From Phymorhynchus buccinoides (taxonomy: Eukaryota; Mollusca; Gastropoda; Neogastropoda; Raphitomidae), in contig CM065699.1 in assembly GCA_017654935.2 (NCBI GenBank), forward strand, positions 49,660,271-49,724,270: a DNA stretch of 64,000 bases, given 5' to 3'. The translations under genes and the position numbers were made by a program. The notes under the pieces are model-generated. The model worked only from the letters and a program-made list of their open reading frames with translations, ran no database searches and was not told the origin of the DNA. Below, piece by piece: positions 1 through 10,353 of this stretch (its first letter is position 1; each line of letters opens with the position of its first letter).

Positions 1-584
1 CGTATGTATGATGGCGAAAGTTTGATTACGACGTTGGACTCTTTAAAAACTTTTTTTTTAATAGAAAATAATGACGTAAATTCGACAGGCAGTTGAGTTT
101 TGATGTTTTTATTGTGTTTGTTTAACAAGTAATAGCCTGTTTCCATATATCAATAAAAAGGGCAGAACCTGAACTTTACAATACTTACAATCTATTCTAA
201 CCATACTGACCAACACTCAAAACAATCGCATAAAGCATCGTCAATCTGGAAACCAAATGCCACAGCATATATAAAAAAAAGAAAGTAGCAAAGGACCGCT
301 ACTCCGCTTACCCGGTTACTCCCCTTTCATTTTCAAAGATGTTTGGGTTCTATTATTCCTTACACCGCAGTAGGGAAAACTGCAGATTTCTTTTTTTTTA
401 CGTTCTGACCATTCTCCGCAACCGTTGTGGCAACTGACTATAGCTGTAACAACGGTGACCGGCAACCGAATCGGCAACAAGTGGCAAGATCGCCGCCAGC
501 ATCGGCTTAGGCTAGAAAAAGTTAAGACCATCAACACACACACACGCGCGACGATTCAGCCGGGAAATGTTCTTTTTGTGCAGT
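1..584. other. Intergenic or intronic, no gene seen
   Basis: AT-rich sequence with homopolymer runs. I see no exon with plausible splice sites and no coding pattern. It may be intron of the gene whose last exon is at 1164-1340. Confidence 0.4.
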
Positions 585-960
585 GTAGAGTGGCACAGTG
601 GTAGCGCGTTCGCTTCGTGTCAAGTAAACCCGAGTTCGAACCTGGGTACAGGGGATTTTTCCTCTCACTTTGCACTAGGCCTTAACAGTCTGAACGTGGA
701 GTCTTTCGGATGAGACGATAAAGCGAGGTCCCGTGTGCCCATGCACTTAGCACACGTTAATCCCAGTGGCAACGAAAAAGTTGTCATTTGGTCAAAATTC
801 ACCCCCCTCCCTTCCTTCCTCATCAGTCACACAAAAATCGCTTGCATACAAAAAAAATGTTTTAAATGGGTGGCGGCCTCTGGCTGCGACGCGCTCTCCA
901 GGTGGGAGCAACCTGAATTTCTCAGAGACGCCTTCAGTGACTATAAAGCACCTAACCTAA
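585..960 (+). mobile_element. tRNA-derived SINE, copy 1
   Basis: The 5' head looks like a tRNA promoter: an A-box-like stretch (TGGCACAGTGGTAGCGCG) and a B box (GTTCGAACCTG) about 35 bases later. A conserved body follows (TTTTTCCTCTCACTTTGCAC, then GTCTTTCGGATGAGACGATA) and the copy ends in a short tail repeat (CCTAACCTAA). The same layout recurs at eight other sites in the window, so this is a dispersed SINE and not a tRNA gene; no cloverleaf can be closed. It sits upstream of the exon at 1164 and is probably intronic. Confidence 0.88.
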
Positions 961-993
961 GTTTGTTATTTTTGGTTCCGGGTTGAGCTTCTA

Positions 994-1138
994 CAGTGGA
1001 ACCTCCCTTATAAGACCTTCAAAAATCATCCCAAATGAGGTCTTTTAAGGGAGGTAATTTTAATGCTTACAAAGAAGGGCAGTGTCTCAGAGAAGTAGGT
1101 CTTATATGGGAGGGAGTCTTATAAAGGAGGTTCCACTG
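994..1138. mobile_element. TA-flanked MITE (Tc1/mariner-like), family CAGTGGAACC
   Basis: Inverted ends CAGTGGAACCTCCCTTATAA and its complement enclose 145 bases. Both ends are flanked by TA (992-993 and 1139-1140), the target duplication of Tc1/mariner elements. No coding capacity. It lies only 25 bases before the splice acceptor of the exon at 1164. Related copies are at 4522-4661 and 25438-25927. Confidence 0.82.
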
Positions 1139-1163
1139 TACTCTTGTTTTTGTGTTCTCTCAG

Positions 1164-1340
1164 ATCGCGGTTCAAGTGCTGAACCAGATCATCGCCAGGA
1201 TTCGAGAGCTCCTGCCCAACCTGGAGGCCAACGAGGAGACGGAGCAGATCAACAAGCACTTCAAGAACACCCTGGAGCACCTCCAGCTCAAAATGGAATC
1301 TTCCGACTCCAAGGTGGCCTACGAGGGCCTCGTGCTGTAA
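1164..1340 (+). CDS. Last coding exon of an unrecognised protein
   Basis: A pyrimidine-rich tract and acceptor (TGTTCTCTCAG) precede 58 codons that end in TAA at 1338-1340. The encoded C-terminus is mostly charged and predicted helical. It begins [19 protein letters not shown] and ends [15 protein letters not shown] content and codon use are clearly higher than in the surrounding AT-rich DNA, which supports a real exon. I do not recognise the family. Upstream exons must lie outside the window to the left, or I failed to see them in 1-1140. The stop codon region is the first unit of a tandem repeat that runs to about 1945. Other frames across this exon are shadows. Confidence 0.7.
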   Translation: MAVQVLNQIIARIRELLPNLEANEETEQINKHFKNTLEHLQLKMESSDSKVAYEGLVL

Positions 1341-1945
1341 AGGGTGCGGGGAGCCACTAGGGGGTTGAAAGCAAAATGACTTGGGGGTTCTGTAGGGGGT
1401 TGTGTTTTAGCCTCGTGTTGTACAGGGCTGGAAAGACCTGGGGTTCTGTAGGGGTTGAAAGCAAAATGACCCTGTGTTTTAGTGTTGTACAGGGCATGAA
1501 AGACTAGGGGTTCTGTAGGGGGTTGAAAGCAAAATGACCTGTGTTTTAGTGTTGTACAGGGTTGGAAAGACTAGGGGTTCTGTAGGGGGTTGAAAGCAAA
1601 ATGACCTGTGTTTTAGTGTTGTACAGGGTTGGAAAGACTAGGGGGTTGAAAGCAAAATGACCTGTGTTTTAGTGTTGTACAGGGCTGGAAAGACTAGGGG
1701 TTCTGTAGGGGGTTGAAAGCAAAATGACCTGTTTTAGTGTTGTACAGGGCTGGAAAGACTAGGGGTTCTGTAGGGGTTGAAAGCAAAATAACCTGTGTTT
1801 TAGCCTCGTGTTGTACAGGGCTGGAAAGACTAGGGGTTCTGTAGGGGTTGAAATGAATGACCTGTGTTTTAGTGTTGTACAGGGCTGAAAGACTAGGGGT
1901 TCTGTAGGGGTTGAACTGAATGACCCGTGTTCTGGTGGTGTTAAC
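1322..1945 (+). repeat. Minisatellite, ~66-bp unit, begins at the stop codon
   Basis: About eight imperfect tandem copies of a 56-68 bp unit. Typical landmarks are GTTGTACAGGG, GGGGTTCTGTAGGGG and TTGAAAGCAAAATGACC. The first unit overlaps the end of the exon: GCCTCGTGCTGTAAAGG at the stop codon matches GCCTCGTGTTGTACAGG inside later units. The array therefore occupies the 3' UTR and grew from the coding edge. Confidence 0.85.
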
Positions 1946-3300
1946 GGTTAGAGCACTGGGGCCCTAAAAGGTTGAATACAAATGACCGGTGTTCTGGTGG
2001 TTTTCATGTGGCCACGGAAGGGATAAAAATGAATCAATGATACACGTTTCAGCCTGGTTTTGTGAAGGGTGCGGGCCTGCTGTGTTGAAAATAATGTCAT
2101 ATTTTTCGGCCTAGAGGGCGCTGTGGTGCGTAAGGCAATCCCCTCAGCTTTTAGGAAACGTTGCATAAAGGTCCTGCTATTATTAGGTAGCGCACGCAAC
2201 TCAACTTCAAATGTAATTGGACCTTTTGCGCTGAAAATCCAGAGAAGTCACACTTCTCAGCATGGGTGCTACTCTGTTTTACACCGATTTCATTATTTTT
2301 AATTTTACCAGAAACTGAACTTGTTTTTTTAATTCATCTAAACAATAAAGACAGAAAATTTGACCACAAGCGATTTGGGGCGTTTTGAACTTGGTTGTTC
2401 TATCTTCGAAGTTTACAAAGGCAATGTAATAATTTTACAAGGCTTATCAGACTCAAACTGTCTATCATTTTAACTGTCTGTCTGTCTCGTTATCTCTCTC
2501 TCTCTCAAGTTGCCCCCCCCCCCCCCCCCCCTGAATCGTCCAACAGGGCTCTGCCCCTATACCCTGCCATGGGTCCCTGGACCCCTGCCTTTCAGTTTGT
2601 TTTCATTGTGGGGAGTTTCACCCATGTTTTTGTGATAGGGCGCAAAACATAATTTGCTTGAGGTACTCACCCTACTAAAACAATTTTTTGGATAATGTGC
2701 TAACAGCAGATAAGTGTAGCGTTGGAACTGCCGTTAGCCAAAGTCTTGTAGGCCGAAACATGTGGTACTTGACCCGTGTTCTGATGTTTAGCCCAAATAC
2801 TGGGTGGGGGAGGTTGAAGATAGAGTGTGTTTGAATGTCCATGGGAACAAAATTACGTTCAAGATGATTGTATGCTTAGATTTGCCAACTCATGCCACCT
2901 CTTTTTATGGTAGGTTGATGTGAAAGTCTGTTCTAGAAAAATTATATAGAACCCCCCCCCCCCCCCCCAACTCATTTCGGCAACGTCAGTTCTTTTCTGT
3001 CATTTTTGTTTTCTTTTTGTGAAACCTTGGCCAATCGCTAGTCAGACTTATTTAGAAGCTGTAATCCGCCTTGGAGCTCCCATTCACTAAACCTCGTTGC
3101 ATCATGGTCAGAAAGTCGGTGAGTAACAATAATCTAGAACCAAGCTGTGAAAATGATTTCACTTCTAGGAGAAGGAAGGGGCGTTTCTTTCTTTCAATGT
3201 GTTGGTACCTAAATGAGTTGAATAGCGTTCTTGACCAAATGCTGCACCATGAGAGTTTATGTCCATTTGTAAGGTGAAAATATTGCAGTAAACAGTTTGA
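1946..3300. other. No gene seen; C-homopolymer tracts
   Basis: Probably the 3' UTR and downstream flank of the preceding gene. It holds C-homopolymer runs near 2515-2531 and 2953-2968. No exon or repeat family I can name. Confidence 0.35.
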
Positions 3301-3302
3301 GG

Positions 3303-3684
3303 TGTAGAGTGGCACAGAGGTAACGCGTTCGCCTTGTGTCAAGTAAACCCCGAGTTTGAACCTGGGTGAATGGGATTTTTCCTCTCACTTTGCACTAGGC
3401 TTTGTGGTCTGAATGTGGAGTCTTTCGGATGAGACGATAAAACCGAGGTCCTGTGTGCCCATGCACTTAGCACACATTAATCCCAATGGCAACAAAAAAG
3501 TTGTCATTTGGTCAAAATTTACCCCCCCCCCCCCCCCCTTCCTTCCTCAGTCAGTCAAAAAATTGCATGCAAAAATTATTTTTTAAAAAGGGTGGCGCGC
3601 CTCTGGTTGCGATGCGCTCTCCAGGTGGGAGCAACCCGAATTTCACAGAGGCGCCTCTGTGACTATAAAGTACCTAATACCTAG
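3303..3684 (+). mobile_element. tRNA-derived SINE, copy 2
   Basis: The same A-box/B-box head (GGCACAGAGGTAACGCGTTC), body and tail (GACTATAAAGTACCTAATACC) as copy 1. A C-homopolymer has expanded at the internal position where other copies carry a short C run. Confidence 0.87.
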
Positions 3685-3841
3685 AGACACTAGTGTAGTT
3701 TGCCCTTTTGGAACTTTCTAAAAAAAATGCTCAAAATTCTCTGAAAACACTCTTCAGTCAATCTAAGATGTAAACAAGTCTTGAATTAAATAGGAACGTT
3801 ACAACTAGAAAAGAGAACAGATGATCAACGATGTATTATAC

Positions 3842-3842
<1 letters not shown>

Positions 3843-3877
<35 letters not shown>
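3843..3877 (+). repeat. Poly-C tract of 35 bases
   Basis: An uninterrupted run of 35 C. The G-rich complement could form a quadruplex. The length is prone to assembly error. Confidence 0.9.
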
Positions 3878-4229
3878 ATCAGAATTTAATGAGAGTATTG
3901 ATGGTGTCCCCCCCTCCCCCCCCCTTGATTATATTTTTAGTATGTTTTGTGTATGCATTTGCGTTTGTGTGGCAGATGGAGAATGGTATCTATGAAGCTT
4001 TGTTTGTCCCTTATGGACATTTCATACATTGCGAAGGAGTTTGGATGTGTTTTCCGAAGAATTCTGAATATGTGGCACAGCTGTGATGAACAGAGCACGT
4101 AATAAAACTTAATGTATCCATTGGAATGGAGCAATTTTTGTGTGTGCGATTGACAAGCGACAAAATCATTCCCACCCATACTGAGGACACGGTAGAAAAA
4201 ATGGACGTTTGTTTTATTTTATACCTAAA

Positions 4230-4437
4230 AGGTATCCTCCGAAGTCGGAGTGTGGCTGCCCACGTGGCGGGGTAATCAAAAATGGTCATACACGTAATGT
4301 TCTCATTCCTAATCCTAGCTGCTGCATTTGTACCAATAGTGTTCAAGTGCTTCGGCTGTTGGGATGATTCCTGGAGTCTTAAATGCTCTGGGGGCACACC
4401 CAGTGCCATGTGAACATTTCGCACGGCCTTGGGTGGG
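4230..4437 (+). repeat. Dispersed repeat F, copy 1
   Basis: Landmarks are CCTCCGAAGTCGGAGTGTGG, CACGTGGCGGGGTAATCAAA and CTTCGGCTGTTGGGATGAT. Further copies, some interrupted, are at 42232, 45380, 51906 and 59952. Class not determined. Confidence 0.75.
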
Positions 4438-4521
4438 AAGATTACGTGTAGGTATGGTGTAATGTAGTAGTAGTAGTAACATAAAAGCTCATAAGACTTG
4501 CCTACCTTTGCTTTTCAAATA

Positions 4522-4661
4522 TAGTGGAACCTTCAAAAATCATCCGTAGTGGTCTTATAAGGGAGGTAATTTTAATACTTCCAAAGGACAGTCTGAGAGA
4601 AGTAGGTCTTATGTGGGAGGGAGGTCTTATAATGGGAGGTCTTACAAGGGAGGTTCCACTG
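4522..4661. mobile_element. TA-flanked MITE (Tc1/mariner-like), copy 2
   Basis: The same inverted ends as the element at 994-1138 (AGTGGAACC at the left, GGAGGTTCCACTG at the right), flanked by TA. The left end carries a C-to-T change. Confidence 0.78.
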
Positions 4662-4770
4662 TACCTTGTTTTGCTGAATAGTGAGACAGGCAAGTCGGAC
4701 ATTTAATCAAAAACAAGTTGTGCTGCATTTCGGGGTAAATTACTGTATATATATATATATGTACCAATCA

Positions 4771-4904
4771 TTGTTAATGAGCAACTTAGGACGATGATTT
4801 GAGAGAGGGAGATCACACGTTAAGCCCCTATTGGTTTGATTGCCCCCTGGCGGTCAAATCATCGTCCTAAGTTGACCATTAACTGCATTTAGAATTAGAT
4901 GTGT
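4771..4904. mobile_element. Fold-back element, family J
   Basis: GAGCAACTTAGGACGATGAT near the left end is inverted at the right end (ATCATCGTCCTAAGTTG), and GTTAATG faces CATTAAC. The motif CCCTGGCGGTCAAAT recurs in a related element at 35655-35880. Confidence 0.6.
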
Positions 4905-5637
4905 TTGGTCAGTCAAACCTTCAAGTTATAGACCGTCAAAGAAGGTGAACATATGTAACTTATGTAATATGAAACGGAGAAGGTATGGGCTACTTTATAA
5001 TAATGGGCGGCTGGGTGGGGCCTTCGGCATTTCTTTGAAACACATGAAAGAAAACCAGAGCTCGCGGTGGGCTTTAGTTAATAGGACGGACGTTTTATCG
5101 GAACGAATAGTACTGTCAGAGAGAGAGCGTCAACCACAGAGCTACAAAGCTGTTTCATGGCGCATGTGTGTTCGGACCTGTGATTTGAGCGCGCACGATC
5201 ATGCTCACACGAGCGCACAGAAAAATTCATGACAACTGTGTTATAGACCATTCATCAAGAAATGTTGTGAAAAAAACTGCATTGAAATACATGCAAAACT
5301 TCGCGAGATATTAGAGATTATGTGTTTTGGGGCTTGAACCCCATAACTGGCGCGACCTTGACCTTAATGTAAAACTAAATACATCAGTGGATAGCTTGCA
5401 TCTTGGCAAACTAGTATACCAAATTTGATGATAGACTGAATAGGTTTTTTAGAACGGACGAATAGCCGGACGGACGGAGGCACGCCGGACGGATCAGACA
5501 GAAACAATAGTTCCGAACCTTCGGCTCGGGGACTAATAAATAATCCTCATTTCTTTAGTTAATCTAAAAAAAGAAAAAGCCATATGCGCTTACAGAATAA
5601 TAAGATAAATAATGATACTAATAAATGAAACATAGTG
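4905..5637. other. No gene seen; contains a repeat with GACCTTGACC motif
   Basis: About 5320-5540 belongs to a dispersed family (also near 35925, 59280 and 59535) that carries GCGACCTTGACCTTAATG and ends near TCGGCTCGGGGACTAATAAA. The rest is unassigned. Confidence 0.4.
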
Positions 5638-5667
5638 CTGTGAGGATGGCATGCCATCCTCACAGCG
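5636..5667. repeat. Near-perfect short palindrome
   Basis: GCTGTGAGGATGGCATG is followed directly by its complement (CATGCCATCCTCACAGC, sharing the central CATG). The arms can form a hairpin with almost no loop. Possibly the core of a degraded fold-back element. Confidence 0.75.
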
Positions 5668-6137
5668 CTGTATGAAGATTTAGAAAATAAACGGGAAAAA
5701 ACTATTACACCGACTCATACATACCCCCCCACCCCCACCCCCTGCCAAGCGAACAAGACACAAAGCATTTGATAATAAATAATTAATAGAATATAGATCA
5801 CCAGCACACGCACGCGCACAAACACACAGGAGGAAGGTCAGTAGAAATGGAAGGACACAACTTAGGATCGAAATAAAGTGGGTTTTGTGTTATTGAAAGG
5901 GTGAATGAGAACATGTTATCATTGTAGTATTGTGTTATTGTAAGTAACGGTGAATGAGAAGAGAAAAAAGAGTGAAGACTTGAAAGAGGGCAGAGGGTTT
6001 TGAGCTGCGGAGAGGAAGCAGCAGTTTGTTCCGAGAGGTAGGAGCCTGGAAGGATTAAGAACGAAACCTTGTGGAAATAGTTCAGAAATGTTGTGGATCT
6101 TGTGTCTCGACAGCATTGAGTTTTGTTTTAACATTAA
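5668..6137. other. No gene seen
   Basis: AT-rich flank with a short CA-rich tract near 5805-5830. No exon supported. Confidence 0.3.
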
Positions 6138-6626
6138 AGGGGCACCCTGACGGATGAGTTTTTGCAAGAAACGCATCGAGATCACCAGAAAGACGGGGCT
6201 TTTTCAAGGATCGGAAAACTCGCTTTGCTCTGGTTTCCTGGAAATCAAAATGTCGATTCCTCCTTGGCGGAGTTGCCAGAGAAGCCATTCTGGACGGGGT
6301 GAGTGGAGGCCACTCAAGAGTGGTTGAAGCTTTTTCTTCTTTTAGTGCAGTAAAAAAAAAAGAGGAGCCATTTCCTTTGTTGTGAGCGAAACTCCTTTTG
6401 GTAAACTGTATAAAATAGCTTTTAAGGCGGCCATTAGAAAAGACAAGTGTCTTGTCTTTCACTGAAAGAATCTGACTTCCAGCACCTCCACCAAGGAGGA
6501 ATGACCGATTTGACAGTTTGATTTCTAGGAAACCAGAGCAAAGTGAGTGTTGTGATCTCTGTAAAGGGTGTTTTCCTGGTGATCTCGACGTGTTTCTTGC
6601 AAAAACGTATCCGTCAGGGTATCCCT
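6138..6626. mobile_element. TTAA-flanked MITE, family L, copy 1
   Basis: Inverted ends AGGGGCACCCTGACGGATGA and its partner TCCGTCAGGGTATCCCT, with TTAA on both sides (6134-6137, 6627-6630), as for piggyBac-type insertion. Most of the length is one long fold-back (TTTCTAGGAAACCAGAGCAA faces TTGCTCTGGTTTCC). A second copy is at 11280-11696. Confidence 0.8.
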
Positions 6627-6905
6627 TTAAGAAAAGTAAGTTCTTGGTTTATTATTTCATGCTAATTGTGAATTCATACTTGTTCGTCTTTACAGCATTC
6701 TGTGTTTTAACATTATCTTACATTTTGTATTCATGTTGAATGTGAATTCACAATTGGACAAGTGCAATGCGAGCTATTTGTGTAGATGTAACTTACATTA
6801 GAAGGAATGTCTTTGAATAAATCCAAAATAATAAACTCAATTCGTTGTAGTTTGGATTGGGGATGGTTCACAGTGTTGAGATAGTTGATTCCAACACAGC
6901 CATAC
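6627..6905. other. Flank of the large minisatellite, no gene seen
   Basis: AT-rich sequence between the MITE and the 2.85-kb array. No exon or promoter motif supported. Confidence 0.3.
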
Positions 6906-6909
6906 AAAT

Positions 6910-9762
6910 GCACACACACACTCCATTCTTACCCAATGCACACACACAATCCATTCTTACCCAATGCACACACACACTCCATTCTTACCAAATGCACACA
7001 CACACTCCATTCTTACCCAATGCACACACACACACTCCATTCTTACCCAATGCACACACACACTCCATTCTTACCCAATGCACACACACACTCCATTCTT
7101 ACCCAATGCACACACACAATCCATTCTTACCCAATGCACACACACAATCCATTCTTACCCAATGCACAAACACACTCCATTCTTACCCAATGCACAAACA
7201 CAATCCATTCTTACCAAATGCACAAACACACTCCATTCTTACTCAATGCACAAACACAATCCATTCTTACCAAATGCACAAACACACTCCATTCTTACCC
7301 AATGCACACACACACTCCATTCTTACCAAATGCACACACACTCCATTCTTACCAAATGCACACACACACTCCATTCTTACCCAATGCACACACACAATCC
7401 ATTCTTACCCAATGCACACACACACTCCATTCTTACCCAATGCACAAACACAATCCATTCTTACCAAATGCACAAACACACTCCATTCTTACTCAATGCA
7501 CAAACACAATCCATTACCAAATGCACAAACACACTCCATTCTTACCCAATGCACAAACACAATCCATTCTTACCCAAATGCACAAACACAATCCATTCTT
7601 ACCCAAATGCACACACACACTCCATTCTTACCCAATGCACAAACACACTCCATTCTTACCCAATGCACAAACACAATCCATTCTTACCCAAATGCACACA
7701 CACACTCCATTCTTACCCAATGCACAAACAATCCATTCTTACCCAATGCACAAACACAATCCATTCTTACCCAATGCACACACACAATCCATTCTTACTC
7801 AATGCACAAACACAATCCATTCTTACCAAATGCACACACACACTCCATTCTTACCCAATGCACAAACACAATCCATTCTTACCCAATGCACAAACACAAT
7901 CCATTCTTACCCAATGCACAAACACAATCCATTCTTACCCAATGCACACACACACAATCCATTCTTACCCAATGCACAAACACAATCCATTCTTACCAAA
8001 TGCACAAACACAATCCATTCTTACCCAATGCACAAACACACAATCCATTCTTACCCAATGCACAAACACAATCCATTCTTACCCAATGCACAAACACACA
8101 ATCCATTCTTACCAAATGCACAAACACACTCCATTCTTACTCAATGCACAAACACACAATCCATTCTTACCCAATGCACAAACACAATCCATTCTTACCC
8201 AATGCACAAACAAAATCCACTTACCCAATGCACACACACACAATCCATTCTTACCCAATGCACAAACACAATCCATTCTTACCCAATGCACAAACACACA
8301 ATCCATTCTTACTCAATGCACAAACACAATCCATTCTTACCCAATGCACAAACACACAATCCATTCTTACTCAATGCACAAACACACTCCATTCTTACCC
8401 AATGCACAAACACAATCCATTCTTACCCAAATGCACACACACACTCCATTCTTACTCAATGCACACACACAATCCATTCTTATCCAATGCACACACACAC
8501 TCCATTCTTACCCAATGCACAAACACAATCCATTCTTACCAAATGCACAAACACACAATCCATTCTTACCCAAATGCACACACACACTCCATTCTTACTC
8601 AATGCGCACACACAATCCATTCTTATCCAATGCACAAACACAATCCATTCTTACCCAATGCACAAAAACACAATCCATTCTTACCCAAATGCACACACAC
8701 TCCATTCTTACTCAATGCACACACAATCCATTCTTACTCAATGCACAAACACACACAATCCGTTCTTACTCAATGCACACACACACACAATCCACTCTTA
8801 CCCAATGGCAATGCACAATCCATTCTTACTCAATGCACAAACACACACAATCCGTTCTTACTCAATGCACAAACACACACAATCCATTCTTACTCGATGC
8901 ACACACACACACAATCCACTCGTACCCAATGGCAATGCACAATCCATTCTTACTCAATGCACAAACACACACAATCCATTCTTACTCAATGCACAAACTC
9001 GCACAAACCATTCTTACTCAATGCACACACACACACACACAATCCACTCTTACCCAATGGCAATGCACAATCCATTCTTACCCAATGCACAAACACACAA
9101 TCCATTCTTACTCAATGCACAAACGCACACAATCCATTCTTACTCAATGCACACACACAATCCACTCTTACCCAATGGCAATGCACAATCCATTCTTACT
9201 CAATGCACAAACACACACAATCCATTCTTACCCAATGCACAAACACACACAATCCGTTCTTACTCAATGCACAAACGCACACAATCCATTCTTACTCAAT
9301 GCACACACACAATCCACTCTTACCCAATGGCAATGCACAATCCATTCTTACTCAATGCACAAACACACACAATCCATTCTTACCCAATGCACAAACACAC
9401 ACAATCCATTCTTACTCAATGCACAAACACACACAATCCATTCTTACTCAATGCACAAACACACACAATCCATTCTTACTCAATGCACAAACACACACAA
9501 TCCATTCTTACTCAATGCACAAACACACACAATCCATTCTTACCCAATGCACAAACACACACAATCCATTCTTACTCAATGCACAAACACACACAATCCA
9601 TTCTTACTCAATGCACAAACACACACAATCCATTCTTACTCGATGCACAAACTCGCACAAACCATTCTTACCCAATGCACAAACACACACAATCCACTCT
9701 TACCCAATGGCAATGCACAATCCATTCTTACTCAATGCACAAACACACACAATCCATTCTTA
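6910..9762 (+). repeat. Large minisatellite, 26-32 bp unit
   Basis: About 100 tandem copies of a unit built on CCATTCTTACCCAATGCACA followed by a CA-rich spacer of varying length. The left half favours CACACACACT spacers and the right half favours CACAAACACACACAAT spacers with TTACTCAATG. From about 8800 a higher-order unit appears, marked by CCCAATGGCAATGCACAATC. No unit contains a stop in any forward frame, so all three forward frames stay open for about 3 kb. I treat those frames as by-products of the repeat and not as proteins. The array lies downstream of the COX4 3' end. Confidence 0.95.
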
Positions 9763-10219
9763 CCCCATCAATACACATGGATCAAAATGGACATCACTTT
9801 ATTTCGTTCAAAGACATTCCTCACACACTTCAAGGCGATCACAGACCCAACCTGAAAAATCTGAAGAGGCCAACAACAGGAAGGCCGCAGAACAAATCCC
9901 CCACCATTTAAGCTCAAAACTCAGCATTGGCAATTCTCAAGCTGAGTTTGTGATAAATTAAACCAAAGTGCAAGAGGTTTAACTCTCCTTTCAAACATGC
10001 AACACTATAAACATGTATAACTGTCTGAGATGATCCATCTATCTACGTTACCTTAAAACCATGGCAATGGTATAATTACAAACGAATTCTTTTTAGAAAA
10101 AAAGTTATGCAACATCAACGTACGAGGAGTTTAAAAACAAGAAGTCGTCAAACTAAGATAATTTTTTGTTTCGGGCCCTATTAATTGGTGGGCGAGGCCA
10201 GGTCTAACAGGGGGCGGAG
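9763..10219 (-). other. Likely COX4 3' UTR and flank
   Basis: Sequence following the COX4 stop on the minus strand. An AATAAA polyadenylation signal on the minus strand (TTTATT at 9798-9803) would give a 3' UTR of about 420 bases. No closer canonical signal was seen. Confidence 0.35.
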
Positions 10220-10353
10220 TTATTTCCACTCGCCCTTCTCGTAGTCCCACTTGGAGGCGAGGCCCTCCACACGACCTTGACCTTGAGCCAGCATCTTGTT
10301 CAGCTGGGCCTCCTGCCACTCCCGGGTGATGGTGTGGGGCATTGGACTGTACA
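10220..10353 (-). CDS. COX4: COX4 coding exon 4
   Basis: Residues 146-189 and TAA (10220-10222), starting VYSPMPHTITREWQEAQ. The acceptor is TGTTTTCAG|TGTACAG. The C-terminus faces the intermembrane space in the known family topology. Confidence 0.96.

Noticed and set aside
585..660. tRNA gene
   Set aside because: A and B boxes are present, but the sequence does not close into a cloverleaf and the same head is followed by a conserved body at many sites. It is a SINE.
8109..8306. Minus-strand Cys/Trp-rich frame
   Set aside because: Reverse translation of the same minisatellite.
6857..9961. Three forward reading frames of about 1000 codons each
   Set aside because: They come from a minisatellite unit that lacks stops in any frame. 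All three frames are equally open and give only His/Thr/Pro repeats; no splice, start or family evidence.
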